DNA of 64,000 nucleotides from Prochlorococcus sp. MIT 1307 (GTDB lineage: Bacteria; Cyanobacteriota; Cyanobacteriia; PCC-6307; Cyanobiaceae), in assembly GCF_034092395.1 (NCBI RefSeq), contig NZ_CP139301.1, forward strand, positions 682,001-746,000. The letters run 5' to 3'. Positions 48,458 to 59,054 of the stretch are shown piece after piece. Both the position numbers and the translations under genes were made by a program. The notes beneath the pieces are model-generated. The model had not been told where the DNA came from and ran no database searches. It worked only from the letters and a program-made list of their open reading frames with translations. Each line of letters starts with the position of its first letter. The first letter of the stretch is position 1.

Positions 48458-50080
48458 TCAAATCCTTGGCAAAGGGTCTGGACCTATTGCATCTAGCTGA
48501 GGATGAAGAGAAGTACTCCCTTCGTTAGAAACAAGCCTATTTAGTGCATTGACATAAGCCTGAGCTGCAGCCACCACTACATCAGTATCTGCAGAGTGTC
48601 CTGAATAGAGCTTGCCATTACGACGCAATCGAATCGTCACCTCTCCCATTGCATCTATCCCTTCGGTGACAGATTTAACGGAAAACTCAATTAATTCATT
48701 GGACTCTCCTATTAGAGCGTCCAATGCTCTGCAAACAGCATCCACAGGACCAGTTCCCACAGCAGAGCTTGTATCTTCTTTCCCATCTTGATCGGCAAGA
48801 GTAATTGTTGCAGTTGGCTTAAGAGTGCTCCCACAACTAACTTGAACAAGACGTAATAGAAAACGCGCTTCTGGCTGTTGAACCTGTTCGCTTACTATCG
48901 CTTCAAGATCTCTATCAGTAATATCTCTCTTTCGATCAGCTAAATCCTTAAATCGAGCAAAAGCTTCATTAAGATCCTCTCTATTAAGGTCATAGCCTAA
49001 CTCTTCTAGTCGTGCTCTTACTGCACTTCTCCCACTGAGCTTTCCTAGAGAAATCCTATTGTCTGTAAGTCCAACCGTACGAGCATCAACTATTTCATAA
49101 GTAAGTCGATTTTTCAGAACACCATCCTGATGGATGCCTGACTCATGGGCAAAAGCATTCGCACCAACTATTGCCTTATTTGGTTGAACAACCATCCCCG
49201 TTAGGTTTGAAACCAATCGAGAGGTCTTAGTAATTTCTTCAGTGCGCACAGCTGTAAGCGGAGTTGGACTATCAATATCCCTACCAAAGAATGGATTAAA
49301 GTAACGACGTCGAACATGCAACCCCATAACTAATTCTTCTAAAGCAGCATTCCCGGCTCTTTCTCCTATTCCATTAATAGTGCATTCAAGTTGTCTTGCA
49401 CCATTTTTTACAGCTTCAAGAAAATTAGCAACAGCAAGACCTAAGTCATTATGTCCGTGAACAGATAAAATTGCCTCATCAATATTAGATACATTGCGAT
49501 TTATTCCAGCAATTAATTCACCAAACTCAGACGGAGTTGTATAGCCAACAGTATCAGGAATATTTATTGTTCCTGCACCAGAAGCAATTGCAAGCTCTAT
49601 AACCTCATAGAGAAATTCTGGATCACTCCTTGCAGCATCCTCGCATGAAAATTCAATATCATCTACCAAAGAACGTGCATAACAAACCATGTCAGGAACT
49701 ATTCCAAGGACTTCAGCCCGTGACTTTCGCAGTTTGTGCTCAAGGTGAATATCACTTGTAGCTATGAAAGTATGAATACGTCTTCTTGGCGCAGGAGATA
49801 CTGCATCAAAACAAGCTTTAATATCAGAGCGAGATGCTCGTGCTAGCCCACAAATAACTGGGCCTTCTTCTCCTCCAACTTGCTGTGCAATCCGCTGAAC
49901 GGCAGCAAAGTCTCCTTGACTAGCGAAAGGAAATCCAGCTTCAATTACATCAACTCCAAGCCGTGCTAATTGCTGAGCAATTGCAAGTTTCTCTTCCAGA
50001 TTGAGACTTGCTCCTGGTGATTGCTCACCATCTCTGAGGGTAGTGTCGAAAATTAAAACGCGTCCTGGATCCTTAGCCAT
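48458..50080 (-). CDS. leuA: 2-isopropylmalate synthase
   Basis: Condenses acetyl-CoA with 2-ketoisovalerate in the first step of leucine synthesis. The catalytic start [28 protein letters not shown] metal-binding histidines, [13 protein letters not shown] and the C-terminal leucine-sensing domain (about 390-540) are present, so it should be feedback-inhibited. The start is ATG 50080: an AAGGAGG sits five bases upstream, the strongest Shine-Dalgarno sequence I noticed. A TTG-type extension to 50107 is less likely. Divergent from the GH57 gene over 360 bases. Confidence 0.96.
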   Translation of the reverse strand: MAKDPGRVLIFDTTLRDGEQSPGASLNLEEKLAIAQQLARLGVDVIEAGFPFASQGDFAAVQRIAQQVGGEEGPVICGLARASRSDIKACFDAVSPAPRRRIHTFIATSDIHLEHKLRKSRAEVLGIVPDMVCYARSLVDDIEFSCEDAARSDPEFLYEVIELAIASGAGTINIPDTVGYTTPSEFGELIAGINRNVSNIDEAILSVHGHNDLGLAVANFLEAVKNGARQLECTINGIGERAGNAALEELVMGLHVRRRYFNPFFGRDIDSPTPLTAVRTEEITKTSRLVSNLTGMVVQPNKAIVGANAFAHESGIHQDGVLKNRLTYEIVDARTVGLTDNRISLGKLSGRSAVRARLEELGYDLNREDLNEAFARFKDLADRKRDITDRDLEAIVSEQVQQPEARFLLRLVQVSCGSTLKPTATITLADQDGKEDTSSAVGTGPVDAVCRALDALIGESNELIEFSVKSVTEGIDAMGEVTIRLRRNGKLYSGHSADTDVVVAAAQAYVNALNRLVSNEGSTSLHPQLDAIGPDPLPRI

Positions 50081-50440
50081 ATATACCTCCTTAGAGGAAT
50101 TAGTCACTAGGACTAAACTGTATATATTCTAATTGACAATTGAATAAATATTTAAAAGCAAAACTGAAAACAAAATACATTCACTAAATCTCAATAGAAA
50201 TAATCAAGGGCATAAGGAAATTAGATTATGCCACTGGCTCATATCCCCTTCCAAGACAGGAAATTTTCCTAATCGAAAAAAGTAATATGTTAATTATAAG
50301 AAGTAAGAAATAAATCAATTTGTGGCAGCCTCTGAGGCTCAAACCCTTCCAAATCCTTTCTCTAACAATCACCAATTTCTATAGACACTCTATTAGGGGG
50401 GGGGAAAGCATTCTAAATTCGATCAATTGGTGATCTGAAT
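50081..50440. other. Divergent leuA/GH57 intergenic region
   Basis: No gene is seen in 360 bases. It holds a hairpin at 50209-50232 (GGCATAA pairing with TTATGCC around 10 bases), a 13-base odd palindrome at 50327-50339 (AGCCTC-T-GAGGCT) that could be an operator, and a run of nine G at 50396-50404, 36 bases before the GH57 start. It must hold both promoters; no clear -35/-10 pair is assigned. Confidence 0.5.
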
Positions 50441-52009
50441 TTGGCCGCTGGCGCACTAGCCCTGGTTCTACATGCTCACCTTCCTTACGTGAGGACGGAA
50501 ATACCAGGGTCCTTGGAAGAAGACTGGTTCTTCCAAGCCCTAATGGAGTGTTATCTACCATTAATTCAAACACTTGAAGTTGCTGCATCTTCAAGCGAAC
50601 AAATACCAAGAGCCACTGTGGGACTTTCTCCAACCCTGCTGGCGCTTCTTCAAGATGAGGAACTTAAGCAACGATTCCCAACATGGCTCAAAGTCAGGAT
50701 TGATCTTTTAAAGGATGTTCCAAGTAATCAACGAAATGCTGCGAGGTCACTAGCAAAAAAAATAAATAATCAACTAATTCATTGGCAGGAATGTGATGGA
50801 GATGTAATTGGTCGTTTTGCGGCTCTGCAATCTTCAGGAGTCTTGGATCTGCTCACATGTGCTGCAACTCATGGATACCTCCCTTTACTGAGAGAGAACC
50901 CCGAGGCTGTAAATGGTCAATTAAAAACAGCAGTAAAGGAACATCATCGACTATTTGGTGTCAATCCACTAGGTATATGGCTACCTGAATGCGCTTACTA
51001 TGAAGGGTTGGACAAAATAATGCTAAGTGCTGGACTTCGTTATGCGGTTCTAGACGGCCATGGACTACTACATGCCAATCCAAGACCGAGGTATGGACTA
51101 TATGCCCCAATATGCAGCAAAAATGGAGTAGCTTTCTTTGGAAGAGATAGTGAAGCTACACTTCCAGTCTGGTCAGCAAGGGATGGATATCCAGGGGACC
51201 CTGAATATCGAGAATTTCACAGAGATGTTGGGTGGGATTTACCAATAAAAAAACTCAAGTGCCTCGGATTAAAAGAGCCCAGACCACTAGGGCTCAAGTT
51301 GCACAAAGTAACTGATCTAAAAATAGCTTTGGATAAGAAAAAAATTTACGAGCCAGAGTTGGCAGCTGAACGAATCAAAAAGCATGCAAAGCATTATCTA
51401 CAAGGACGTCGGAACCAACTAGATAAGCTTGAGGCCCAAATGGAAATCAAACCTTTACTTGTTGCTCCATTTGATGCAGAACTTTTTGGCCACTGGTGGT
51501 TCGAAGGACCTGCTTTCTTGGCTGAACTATTTCTACAGGCAAAGAAAGAGAACATACTTTTCACTCGGTTAAGAGATGTGCTCTCTGAAGCCCAAGCACT
51601 TCAACTTTGCGATCCTTGTCCTTCAAGTTGGGGAAAGGGTGGTTACCACGACTACTGGCTAAATGAAAGTAATGCATGGATTATTCCTGAATGGAGCAAA
51701 GCCGCAAATGCCATGATTCAACATTGCTCCAGACAAAATAAAGGAGGCAAAGTCAACAAGATGCTCCTTAAACAAGCAGCAAGAGAACTACTTTTATCAC
51801 AATCATCCGATTGGAGTTTCATTATTCGAGCAGGAACCACGACAGATCTTGCTAAAGCCCGCATTAACCTTCATCTAACTCGCTTTTGGGCATTAATTCG
51901 TGTAATTGATGGAGAAGAAAAGCTTACAAAACGCCTACTCAAGGAGATTGAAACACAAGATCAGATCTTTCCACTAATCGATATAAACGACTGGTGCAAG
52001 TTTAACTAA
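50441..52009 (+). CDS. Glycoside hydrolase family 57 enzyme, putative glucan branching enzyme
   Basis: A 522-residue GH57 (DUF1957-type) protein. The first strand LVLHAHLPYVR, the substrate loop GIWLPECAYYEG with a likely catalytic Glu, and APFDAELFGHWWFEGPAFL with a likely catalytic Asp are classic. The C-terminal helical domain (about 400-520) is the type found with 1,4-alpha-glucan branching enzymes. Exact activity, branching enzyme or another glucanotransferase, is not decided. It starts at TTG 50441. Its last eight bases overlap the lycopene cyclase gene on the other strand. Confidence 0.88.
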   Translation: MAAGALALVLHAHLPYVRTEIPGSLEEDWFFQALMECYLPLIQTLEVAASSSEQIPRATVGLSPTLLALLQDEELKQRFPTWLKVRIDLLKDVPSNQRNAARSLAKKINNQLIHWQECDGDVIGRFAALQSSGVLDLLTCAATHGYLPLLRENPEAVNGQLKTAVKEHHRLFGVNPLGIWLPECAYYEGLDKIMLSAGLRYAVLDGHGLLHANPRPRYGLYAPICSKNGVAFFGRDSEATLPVWSARDGYPGDPEYREFHRDVGWDLPIKKLKCLGLKEPRPLGLKLHKVTDLKIALDKKKIYEPELAAERIKKHAKHYLQGRRNQLDKLEAQMEIKPLLVAPFDAELFGHWWFEGPAFLAELFLQAKKENILFTRLRDVLSEAQALQLCDPCPSSWGKGGYHDYWLNESNAWIIPEWSKAANAMIQHCSRQNKGGKVNKMLLKQAARELLLSQSSDWSFIIRAGTTTDLAKARINLHLTRFWALIRVIDGEEKLTKRLLKEIETQDQIFPLIDINDWCKFN

Positions 52010-53234
52010 TAGGTTTCGATGCCCCAAAAATCATTCCAATTCTCACCTTCCATGGAGACATCGCAAAAAGCCTCAACATAACAATCAAAAGATGAGTTAA
52101 TGGAAGCGTATTGGCTAGGAAACCTGACCAATCTTCTCTAGGAAGTCTGAAAAAAGTTCCAAAAAAGCTTCGCAAGCGAGTTTCATCAAAGCTCATTAAC
52201 CTTGACAAACCAAATTGATACAAACGATGTCTCTGTACAAGCTCAGGAGTCCACAAGACCTGCCATCCCCTTTTAGCTAAATCTTCTGAATTCAATGCAG
52301 GCTCAATAGCAATTGCCTTTGCTAAATGTTTAGCCAAAGTTGGAGCTCTTCGAAGTAATGCGCCGACCATATAACCAGACGCAGGATGGACCATGCTTGC
52401 CGATCCTCCAAAAGCAAGAAGTGATTGATTCCTGTCAGGCAAAGGCAAGTTCATAGGGAACAAACAATTTTCTTCATGTAGAACTTCTTGAATCTCAATA
52501 CCTCGTTTTTGTAAGCGTGCATAAAGCCTTTCTTTAAGCTTGTTCCAAGAAAGTGGCGGAGCACATGCAAGTGAAGTTTCCTCTACAAAAAAAACACCTT
52601 CGCCAAAATCCATTGCATATAAAAAAGACGGAGGCTCTTCTAATTCAGCCTTCGTAAGGTGATCAGGACGAAAATCCATCAACACAAATTGTCCACTTTC
52701 AACTGGAGGGGAACTAAATCGACCTACTACGCCATAAGCAGCTTGCTGCGCAACTGGGCCATGATTCGGTCTACGTACAAATGAACTTCTATGGCCACTT
52801 GCATCAATAACGACCCTTGCGCGATATGTATTACCAGATCTACAACAAACTTCAGTATTAGCTCCTAAGAAATTAATTCTTTCAGCAGTCTCCACAAGCC
52901 AATTAATATCCCCACATTTCAAAAGCAATGCTCTTTGTAATGCAGCTTGATCAAACAAGCCATAGTCAAAATGGTGTTGAACAGGAGCTAAACCATCTTC
53001 ATCAACTCCATTACCAAAAAAACTTACAGTATTGGACCAGCGATGGCCCAATAATGAAGCCATTCCTAAAGACTCAACTTCTTCAGCCCAAATCCCATAG
53101 GTATTAGGCCAGGGGCGATTAGGAGCATGTGATGCAAGTGCTTGGACCTCTAATCCTTGCTGGACCAACTCAGCAACAATGCAGAGAGCCGCGGGACCAG
53201 CCCCCAAAACCAAAACATCGGCACACTTTGTCAA
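52002..53234 (-). CDS. Lycopene cyclase (CrtL family)
   Basis: FAD/NAD-dependent cyclase that turns lycopene into beta- or epsilon-ringed carotenes. The dinucleotide site VLVLGAGPAALCIVAEL is near the N-terminus, then PNTYGIWAEE, VIDASGHRSSF, FLYAMDFGEGVFFVEETSLACAP and GGSASMVHPASGYMVG, the CrtL pattern. Prochlorococcus has two such cyclases (beta and a bifunctional epsilon type); this one next to gyrA may be the epsilon/second copy, but I cannot decide from sequence alone. 410 residues. gyrA ends two bases upstream, so the genes probably share a transcript. Confidence 0.9.
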   Translation of the reverse strand: MTKCADVLVLGAGPAALCIVAELVQQGLEVQALASHAPNRPWPNTYGIWAEEVESLGMASLLGHRWSNTVSFFGNGVDEDGLAPVQHHFDYGLFDQAALQRALLLKCGDINWLVETAERINFLGANTEVCCRSGNTYRARVVIDASGHRSSFVRRPNHGPVAQQAAYGVVGRFSSPPVESGQFVLMDFRPDHLTKAELEEPPSFLYAMDFGEGVFFVEETSLACAPPLSWNKLKERLYARLQKRGIEIQEVLHEENCLFPMNLPLPDRNQSLLAFGGSASMVHPASGYMVGALLRRAPTLAKHLAKAIAIEPALNSEDLAKRGWQVLWTPELVQRHRLYQFGLSRLMSFDETRLRSFFGTFFRLPREDWSGFLANTLPLTHLLIVMLRLFAMSPWKVRIGMIFGASKPIS

Positions 53235-53236
53235 CT

Positions 53237-55864
53237 TCAGAGAGGAGTCGCTTCGTTAAGTTCAGAAGTGTCATCTGAACTTGGAGTTTCAGCTTGAAGA
53301 GCCTGTTCTTCAGGTTCTGGCGGAACCAAAACAACTTCAGAGAGTTGATCCCCAGAATCAAGGCGTTGAAGCCTAACTCCTGTTGCAGCTCTAGATTGTT
53401 GAGGAATCTTGTCTGCGCTCGTACGCACAATTACACCCCGCTCACTCACAAGCAACAGCTCTTCTCCGTATCCCAAAACTCTTAACCCCACCAACTCATC
53501 CCCCTCTCTCCTAAATTTCATAGCCCGCAAGCCCATACCTGCCCGTTTCTGTAATCGAAATTGCGTCACTGGAACCCTCTTACCCAATCCAGTCGCTGAA
53601 GCAACTAAAACCCATGGTCCCTCCGTCACTGCAGAGGACTCGACTCCATCATCTACATCCTCTTCAAAACTACTTGCAACCTGATCAGCCAATTCTTTCG
53701 GCAAAACATCCATACTTACTAATGAGTCGCCACTTCTCAAGTTCATAGATCTGACCCCACGAGCAGTTCTACCAAGTGGTCTCAGCTCATTATCATTTAT
53801 TCGGAAGTGAATTGTCATTCCAGTTCTAGAAGCAATCAAAACACTGTCACCAGAAGCAGCCAATCTCACCCAAGTAAGAGCATCTCCCTCTTCCAATCCA
53901 ATAGCAATTAATCCATTAGAGCGAATTTTGCTAAAAGCGGATACAGATGTCCTTTTTATAAAGCCACCCTTAGTAAGCATCAACAGATGAGATTCATCAT
54001 CAAAAGAAGAAACAGACAAAAGAGAAGTGATTGCCTCTTCACGAGGGATGGGCAAAAGCTGCACTACAGGAGTCCCCTTTGCCGCTCTACTGCATTGCGG
54101 GACTCGGTAAGTAGGCAATGCGTAAGCAACCCCTCTATCACTGAAAAGAAGAAGAGTATCGTGATCATTACAACTGATAAAAAGCCTTACCGCTTCCTCT
54201 CCTTGACTACGTGTACCTGCCTTACCTCTGGTGCCCCGGCTAGTTGACTCAAACTCACTAACAGGCATTCGCTTTAGATAGCCTGTCTCAGTTAGTAAAA
54301 CTACTGATCGCTCATTAGCAATAAGGTCTATATCCTCAAGTCCACCCCCTAAATCAAGTATTTCAGTAAGTCTAGGTGTCGCATAACGTTCCTTTAACTT
54401 AGACAATTCATCAGTGATAATTGAAAGAACACGATCTCTACGATCTAAAATATCCTTAAAGTCTGCAATTTTATCGACTAAATCTTCATGCTCAAGCCTG
54501 ATTTTATCAGCTTCTAATGCTGTCAGCCTCCTCAATTGCATCTGCAAAATTGCATCAGCTTGAATCTCAGTAAGCCCATGAAGATCTTGTAATTGCTTTT
54601 TCGCAGTTGCAGAGTCTGAAGCTGCTCTAATTAATGCAATAATCGGGTCCAGCTTATCTAAAGCGAGTAGAAGTCCTAAGAGTATATGATCTCTTTCTTC
54701 TGCTTTGCGTAAAAAATAACGAGTACGTTTCTCGATAGTTTCTATTCTAAAGTCTAAAAAAACTTGCAGAGTCTTACGCAATGTAAGTAGTACAGGCTCT
54801 CCATTTACCAATGAAAGCATGTTAGCACTAAAATTACTCTGTAAGGGAGTAAGTTTAAATAGATTATTTAAGACAACTTGAGGGTATGAGTCACGTCTTA
54901 ATTCAACAACTACCCTCATTCCATCACGGTCACTTTCATCTCTTATATCTGAAATACCATCTAATTTCTTATCATTTACCATGTCAGCAATTCTCTCAAT
55001 AAGAGCCGCCTTATTTGTTTGATAAGGAAGTTGAGTGATAATTACAGCGTCTCTATCAGGACGACCTGGTGACTCAATGGTCTCAATCTCAGCAACTCCC
55101 CGCATAGTTACAGAACCTCTTCCCGAAAGATATGTTTCGCGTATACCATTTCTACCTAAGATTTGACCGCCAGTAGGAAAATCTGGACCTGTAATTATTT
55201 GCATCAAGCCTTGATCATTTAAGTCTGGGTTCGATATCAAAGCTTTCAGGCCATCAATTAATTCACCAAGATTATGTGGAGGAATATTTGTAGCCATTCC
55301 TACGGCTATCCCTGAAGAACCATTTAGTAATAACTGTGGAATTCGTGCAGGCATGACTGTTGGCTCTTGTTGTGAACCATCAAAATTGTCAGCGAACTCA
55401 ACAGTCTCCGCCTCAATATCCTCAAGCAAACTGTCAGTAGTTAGAGCTTGCAGTCGTGATTCCGTATACCTCATGGCAGCAGGCGGATCATTATCGACCG
55501 AGCCAAAATTCCCATGACCATCAATCAAAGGCATTCTCATTGAGAAGTCCTGGGCCATCCGAACCAAGGCGTCATAAACAGCTGTATCGCCATGAGGGTG
55601 ATACTTACCAAGCACTTCACCAACTACACGTGCACACTTCCTATAAGGCCTATCACTGGTCAAACCTAGTTCATACATTGCATAAAGAATTCGCCTATGG
55701 ACGGGCTTAAGGCCATCCCGCGCATCAGGCAAAGCTCGTCCGACAATCACACTCATTGCGTACTCCAAGTAGGAGCGCGACATTTCATTGCGAAGGTCTG
55801 TCTGGATGATCCGATCGTCGGACTCGCCGGGAGCGCCGCTTCCAGGTCCCACAGGATCAGACAT
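53237..55864 (-). CDS. gyrA: DNA gyrase subunit A
   Basis: Introduces negative supercoils with GyrB. The catalytic Tyr lies in [11 protein letters not shown] (about residue 127), the quinolone-region [13 protein letters not shown] is intact, and the [17 protein letters not shown] and NLRSGDSL C-terminal beta-pinwheel repeats are visible, with an acidic tail. ATG 55864 (MSDPVGPGS) is preferred over an in-frame TTG-like start six codons upstream at 55882. 875 residues. The CAAD gene diverges over about 150 bases. lycopene cyclase follows by two bases. Confidence 0.97.
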   Translation of the reverse strand: MSDPVGPGSGAPGESDDRIIQTDLRNEMSRSYLEYAMSVIVGRALPDARDGLKPVHRRILYAMYELGLTSDRPYRKCARVVGEVLGKYHPHGDTAVYDALVRMAQDFSMRMPLIDGHGNFGSVDNDPPAAMRYTESRLQALTTDSLLEDIEAETVEFADNFDGSQQEPTVMPARIPQLLLNGSSGIAVGMATNIPPHNLGELIDGLKALISNPDLNDQGLMQIITGPDFPTGGQILGRNGIRETYLSGRGSVTMRGVAEIETIESPGRPDRDAVIITQLPYQTNKAALIERIADMVNDKKLDGISDIRDESDRDGMRVVVELRRDSYPQVVLNNLFKLTPLQSNFSANMLSLVNGEPVLLTLRKTLQVFLDFRIETIEKRTRYFLRKAEERDHILLGLLLALDKLDPIIALIRAASDSATAKKQLQDLHGLTEIQADAILQMQLRRLTALEADKIRLEHEDLVDKIADFKDILDRRDRVLSIITDELSKLKERYATPRLTEILDLGGGLEDIDLIANERSVVLLTETGYLKRMPVSEFESTSRGTRGKAGTRSQGEEAVRLFISCNDHDTLLLFSDRGVAYALPTYRVPQCSRAAKGTPVVQLLPIPREEAITSLLSVSSFDDESHLLMLTKGGFIKRTSVSAFSKIRSNGLIAIGLEEGDALTWVRLAASGDSVLIASRTGMTIHFRINDNELRPLGRTARGVRSMNLRSGDSLVSMDVLPKELADQVASSFEEDVDDGVESSAVTEGPWVLVASATGLGKRVPVTQFRLQKRAGMGLRAMKFRREGDELVGLRVLGYGEELLLVSERGVIVRTSADKIPQQSRAATGVRLQRLDSGDQLSEVVLVPPEPEEQALQAETPSSDDTSELNEATPL

Positions 55865-56015
55865 ATAAGAGCCACTTACCAAGTATTAGGTTATCTCGGT
55901 ATCTGTTGAGTTGCTGAAAGAACCAAAGAAAAATTGCCTTATTTATTTCTCAACACAGCCAACTTCCCAGAACTGAGATGCCTCTTAAAATTAAAAATCA
56001 GGATTGAAGTGAGCG

Positions 56016-56549
56016 ATGAGCTCTGTTAAGAGATCCAATTCGCGAAACAAAAAGGATTTCCCATCTCACACAGAGAACACTTCAGAAATTGGACTTTCCA
56101 ACTCAAAAAGGTCTTCAACTTCTGACAAACCAGACCAATATCAAAACCCTGCAGACGCAAATGAAGTTTTAGCAATTGAAAAATCAGCAGCCTCCTCAGA
56201 AATTCAATCAGGGTTCGACATTGGAAACGAATTAGAAAGCCTTCTAAGTAAATTAAGGGGATGGATAGGTCTCAAAACGAATTCCAAAGAGTTCGATCTC
56301 TTTTTAGACCCTTCTCTTGTTTTATTAGGTTTGATAGCTCTTTTGGTTTTTTTTAAGGCTTACACTGGTGTTTTGGAAAGTTTCGAGAAAATTCCTTTAG
56401 CACCAAGTTTTTGCCAAGTTTTAGGGACTATCTGGTTAACAAAGTTTTCAATAAAGCGCCTACTACGCAAGCAAGAGCGTCAACAATTTCTCCTTAAGGC
56501 AAAAAAACGCTGGCAAACCTTCTCAGGCCAAAACGAAAAAAACTCCTAA
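56016..56549 (+). CDS. CAAD-domain / CURT1-like thylakoid protein
   Basis: A 177-residue protein. About 85 residues of polar, Ser/Asn/Lys-rich N-terminus precede the CAAD module: an amphipathic helix (ELESLLSKLRGWIG), two hydrophobic segments (LVLLGLIALLVFFKAYT and the one near PLAPSFCQVLGTIWL) and a basic closing helix (KRLLRKQERQQFLLKAKKRW). CAAD domains anchor some cyanobacterial aminoacyl-tRNA synthetases in thylakoid membranes, and related CURT1 proteins bend thylakoids. As no synthetase is fused here, a membrane-curvature role is the better guess. Divergent from gyrA, 78 bases before guaB. Confidence 0.85.
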   Translation: MSSVKRSNSRNKKDFPSHTENTSEIGLSNSKRSSTSDKPDQYQNPADANEVLAIEKSAASSEIQSGFDIGNELESLLSKLRGWIGLKTNSKEFDLFLDPSLVLLGLIALLVFFKAYTGVLESFEKIPLAPSFCQVLGTIWLTKFSIKRLLRKQERQQFLLKAKKRWQTFSGQNEKNS

Positions 56550-56626
56550 ATTCATCCTCTAATCACAACAAAACAAACTTTTAGCGTTCAAGTTGGTAAC
56601 TTGGCGAAACTGTATTAAAGCCTGCG

Positions 56627-57790
56627 GTGAATATTCAAATAGGAAGGAACAAAAGTATTCGTCGCGCCTACGGCATCGACGAAATTGCCCTGGTACCAGG
56701 CAGTCGCACGGTTGATCCAGAAATCACCGAAACCAACTGGAAGCTTGGAGGAATTGAATTAGAAATCCCAATCATTGCAAGTGCTATGGATGGTGTAGTG
56801 GACGTTGAAATGGCTGCCGCACTTTCTAAGCTTGGCTCTCTTGGAGTACTAAATCTTGAAGGAGTCCAAACCCGATACGAGGACCCATTACCTTTACTCA
56901 AAAAAATCTCATCTATTAGCAAGGATGAATTCGTCCCATTAATGCAGGAGATCTACAGCCAGCCAATACAAAAAAGTCTTATATCAAAACGAATTCAAGA
57001 GATCAAGGAAAAGGGAGGGATTGCCGCTGTAAGTGGAACACCATGGGCTGCAATGAATTTCAAAGAAACTATTACGAAAGCAGGAGCAGAGATTTTCTTC
57101 GTACAAGCCACCGTTGTGTCTACACAACATATTGGCCCCGAAGGCAAAAAAAGTCTTGACTTGGAAGAGCTCTGTAAAAGCATTGGCATTCCAGTTGTCA
57201 TTGGAAACTGTGTGACTTATGAAGTTGCTCTGCAATTGATGCGAGCAGGAGCTGAAGGAATAATGGTTGGGATAGGTCCTGGGGCCGCCTGCACCTCTAG
57301 AGGAGTTCTAGGCGTTGGAATACCTCAAGCCACTGCTGTAGCAGATTGTTCAGCGGCTCGTGATGATTACGAAAATGAAAGCGGTAGATACGTACCAATA
57401 ATTGCTGATGGAGGAATCATCACAGGAGGTGATATATGCAAATGCCTTGCATGTGGCGCTGATGCCGTAATGATTGGATCACCTATAGCGAGAGCTTCAG
57501 AAGCCCCTGGGAGAGGCTTTCATTGGGGTATGGCAACGCCAAGTCCTGTTCTTCCTAGGGGCACAAGAATCAAAGTAGGCTCCACTGGAAGCTTAGAAAG
57601 AATTCTTCGTGGCCCAGCTCTTCTTGACGATGGCACACACAACCTCCTAGGCGCGATAAAAACTTCTATGGGCACTCTTGGCGCCCGCACAATCAAAGAA
57701 ATGCAACAAGTTGAAGTAGTTGTTGCTCCATCACTTCTTACTGAAGGCAAGGTTTATCAAAAAGCACAACAATTAGGCATGGGGAAATAA
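56627..57790 (+). CDS. guaB: GuaB3-family IMP dehydrogenase-related protein
   Basis: A 387-residue IMPDH/GMPR barrel without CBS domains, the GuaB3 type. Barrel features: ELEIPIIASAMDGVVDVE near 45-62, the active cysteine loop GIGPGAACTSRGVLG, PIIADGGIITGGD and GADAVMIGSPIARA. GuaB3 of cyanobacteria is reported to make XMP from IMP, so it belongs to guanine nucleotide synthesis. Start is GTG 56627. The small RNA Yfr1 and then trxA follow, the order kept in many picocyanobacteria. Confidence 0.92.
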   Translation: MNIQIGRNKSIRRAYGIDEIALVPGSRTVDPEITETNWKLGGIELEIPIIASAMDGVVDVEMAAALSKLGSLGVLNLEGVQTRYEDPLPLLKKISSISKDEFVPLMQEIYSQPIQKSLISKRIQEIKEKGGIAAVSGTPWAAMNFKETITKAGAEIFFVQATVVSTQHIGPEGKKSLDLEELCKSIGIPVVIGNCVTYEVALQLMRAGAEGIMVGIGPGAACTSRGVLGVGIPQATAVADCSAARDDYENESGRYVPIIADGGIITGGDICKCLACGADAVMIGSPIARASEAPGRGFHWGMATPSPVLPRGTRIKVGSTGSLERILRGPALLDDGTHNLLGAIKTSMGTLGARTIKEMQQVEVVVAPSLLTEGKVYQKAQQLGMGK

Positions 57791-57841
57791 ATGCTCAGCC
57801 AAACAGCGGCAAGAAATTTTAGAAGTCAAAAGCAATCGCTG

Positions 57842-57847
57842 TATCAT
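57842..57847 (+). promoter_or_regulatory. -10 element of the Yfr1 promoter
   Basis: TATCAT lies six bases before the likely 5' end of Yfr1 (about 57854). It resembles TATAAT. A -35 box is not clear, as is common in these genomes. The start site is inferred from the first stem of the RNA. Confidence 0.6.
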
Positions 57848-57853
57848 TGACAT

Positions 57854-57911
57854 GTGAGGGCTTCGGCCCACACACTCCTCACACCACCTGCCCGACGCGC
57901 TCGGGCTTTTT
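57854..57911 (+). ncRNA. yfr1: Yfr1 small regulatory RNA
   Basis: Cyanobacterial trans-acting sRNA known from between guaB and trxA. About 58 bases: a 5' stem (GTG-A-GGGC and GCCC-A-CAC around TTCG-like loop), then the single-stranded signature ACTCCTCACAC at 57874-57884, then a terminator stem GCCCGA/TCGGGC with a T-run ending near 57911. In Prochlorococcus MED4 Yfr1 is reported to pair through this core with mRNAs of outer-membrane proteins. All three parts match, and so does the genomic place. Ends are approximate. Confidence 0.95.
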
Positions 57912-58017
57912 GTATTTGTATTACACGACCGTCACATTTCACACCACTTCAGGGCACCCATCCTCTACTAACTAGGGGCGGTTGCTACATTTCCACGAGA
58001 TAGATGTCTGTAAAGGA

Positions 58018-58341
58018 ATGTCCAGCGCTGCTGCAGTCACTGATTCTTCTTTCGAACAAGAGGTACTCCAAAGTGATGTACCTGTATTAGTTGATTTCTG
58101 GGCTCCCTGGTGTGGACCATGCAGGATGGTTGCCCCCATCGTGGAAGAAATTTCCAAAGAATTTGAGGGGAAAATAAAAGTCTTTAAACTCAATACTGAC
58201 GAGAATCCCAATGTGGCAAGCCAATACGGCATCCGCAGTATCCCCACACTGATGGTTTTCAAGGGTGGGCAAAAAGTTGACACTGTTGTTGGTGCTGTTC
58301 CAAAAGCCACACTTTCAGGGACAATTTCAAAATACCTTTAA
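58018..58341 (+). CDS. trxA: Thioredoxin, m-type
   Basis: Disulfide reductase of 107 residues linking photosynthetic electrons to enzymes such as those of the Calvin cycle and OpcA/G6PDH. Active site WCGPC with the usual [11 protein letters not shown] context near residues 30-40, cis-proline loop [10 protein letters not shown], ending at KYL. The ATG at 58018 follows an AAAGGA; an upstream reading from 57982 (12 more residues) is less likely because Yfr1 and its leader lie there. Downstream hairpin at 58351-58385. Confidence 0.97.
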   Translation: MSSAAAVTDSSFEQEVLQSDVPVLVDFWAPWCGPCRMVAPIVEEISKEFEGKIKVFKLNTDENPNVASQYGIRSIPTLMVFKGGQKVDTVVGAVPKATLSGTISKYL

Positions 58342-58350
58342 ACTCAGCTC

Positions 58351-58385
58351 AAATTTCATTCAAAGAAATCTCTCGGATGAAATTT
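58351..58385 (+). terminator. Candidate terminator hairpin behind trxA
   Basis: AAATTTCAT (58351-58359) pairs perfectly with ATGAAATTT (58377-58385) around 17 bases. The stem is AT-rich and the following bases (TCCTTTAAAAG) form only a weak T-run, so a termination role is uncertain. It ends 27 bases before the hisH start. Confidence 0.4.
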
Positions 58386-58412
58386 TCCTTTAAAAGACTG
58401 CAAATCAACTAA

Positions 58413-59054
58413 GTGCTAACTCGCCTTGGCCTTATCGATTACGGCATGGGGAACCTGCACTCAGTCCAGAAGGCCTTTCAACGACTTGAATTAACTTTAA
58501 AGGTAGTTCGAAGTCCAGAAGAACTTTCAGATGTTGATGCTCTAGTCCTGCCAGGTGTTGGTTCCTTTGATCCTGCAATGGATCAATTAAACCAAACAAA
58601 ATTAATCCCACACTTAAGATTATGGGTCGAAGAAAATAAACCCCTTTTAGGTATTTGTCTCGGTCTACAATTACTTTTTGAATCCAGTGATGAGGGAGAT
58701 CAAGCAGGGTTAGGACTACTTAAAGGCCACGTTAGTAAATTACCCTCAAACCAAGGGGAAAGAGTTCCTCATATGGGATGGTCTCTGCTAAATCAACAAA
58801 AAAGTTGCCCATTACTTAATACAAAAGAACGAAATAATTGGATGTATTTTGTCCACTCATACTCTGCTATTCCTAAAGACAAGTCTGATTTAGCAGCAAC
58901 AACCCAATTTGGGGAAAGTAATGTAACAGCAATTGTTTGGAAAGGTAGGTTGGGTGCATGTCAATTTCATCCAGAAAAATCCGCAAGGTCTGGACAAAAT
59001 TTATTAAAGAAATGGGTTAAATGGCTAGAGGTTGGAGCCCCCTCTTTCAAGTGA
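58413..59054 (+). CDS. hisH: Imidazole glycerol phosphate synthase, glutaminase subunit
   Basis: Supplies ammonia from glutamine to HisF in histidine synthesis. A 213-residue class I glutaminase: YGMGNLHSVQKAF at the N-terminus, oxyanion LPGVGSFD, catalytic Cys in LGICLGLQLLFE (about residue 80), and His/Glu in CQFHPEKS (about 191-195). Start GTG 58413. Its TGA (59052-59054) overlaps a GTG that begins rsmD, so translation is coupled. No other his gene is here, as is common in scattered cyanobacterial pathways. Confidence 0.95.
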   Translation: MLTRLGLIDYGMGNLHSVQKAFQRLELTLKVVRSPEELSDVDALVLPGVGSFDPAMDQLNQTKLIPHLRLWVEENKPLLGICLGLQLLFESSDEGDQAGLGLLKGHVSKLPSNQGERVPHMGWSLLNQQKSCPLLNTKERNNWMYFVHSYSAIPKDKSDLAATTQFGESNVTAIVWKGRLGACQFHPEKSARSGQNLLKKWVKWLEVGAPSFK

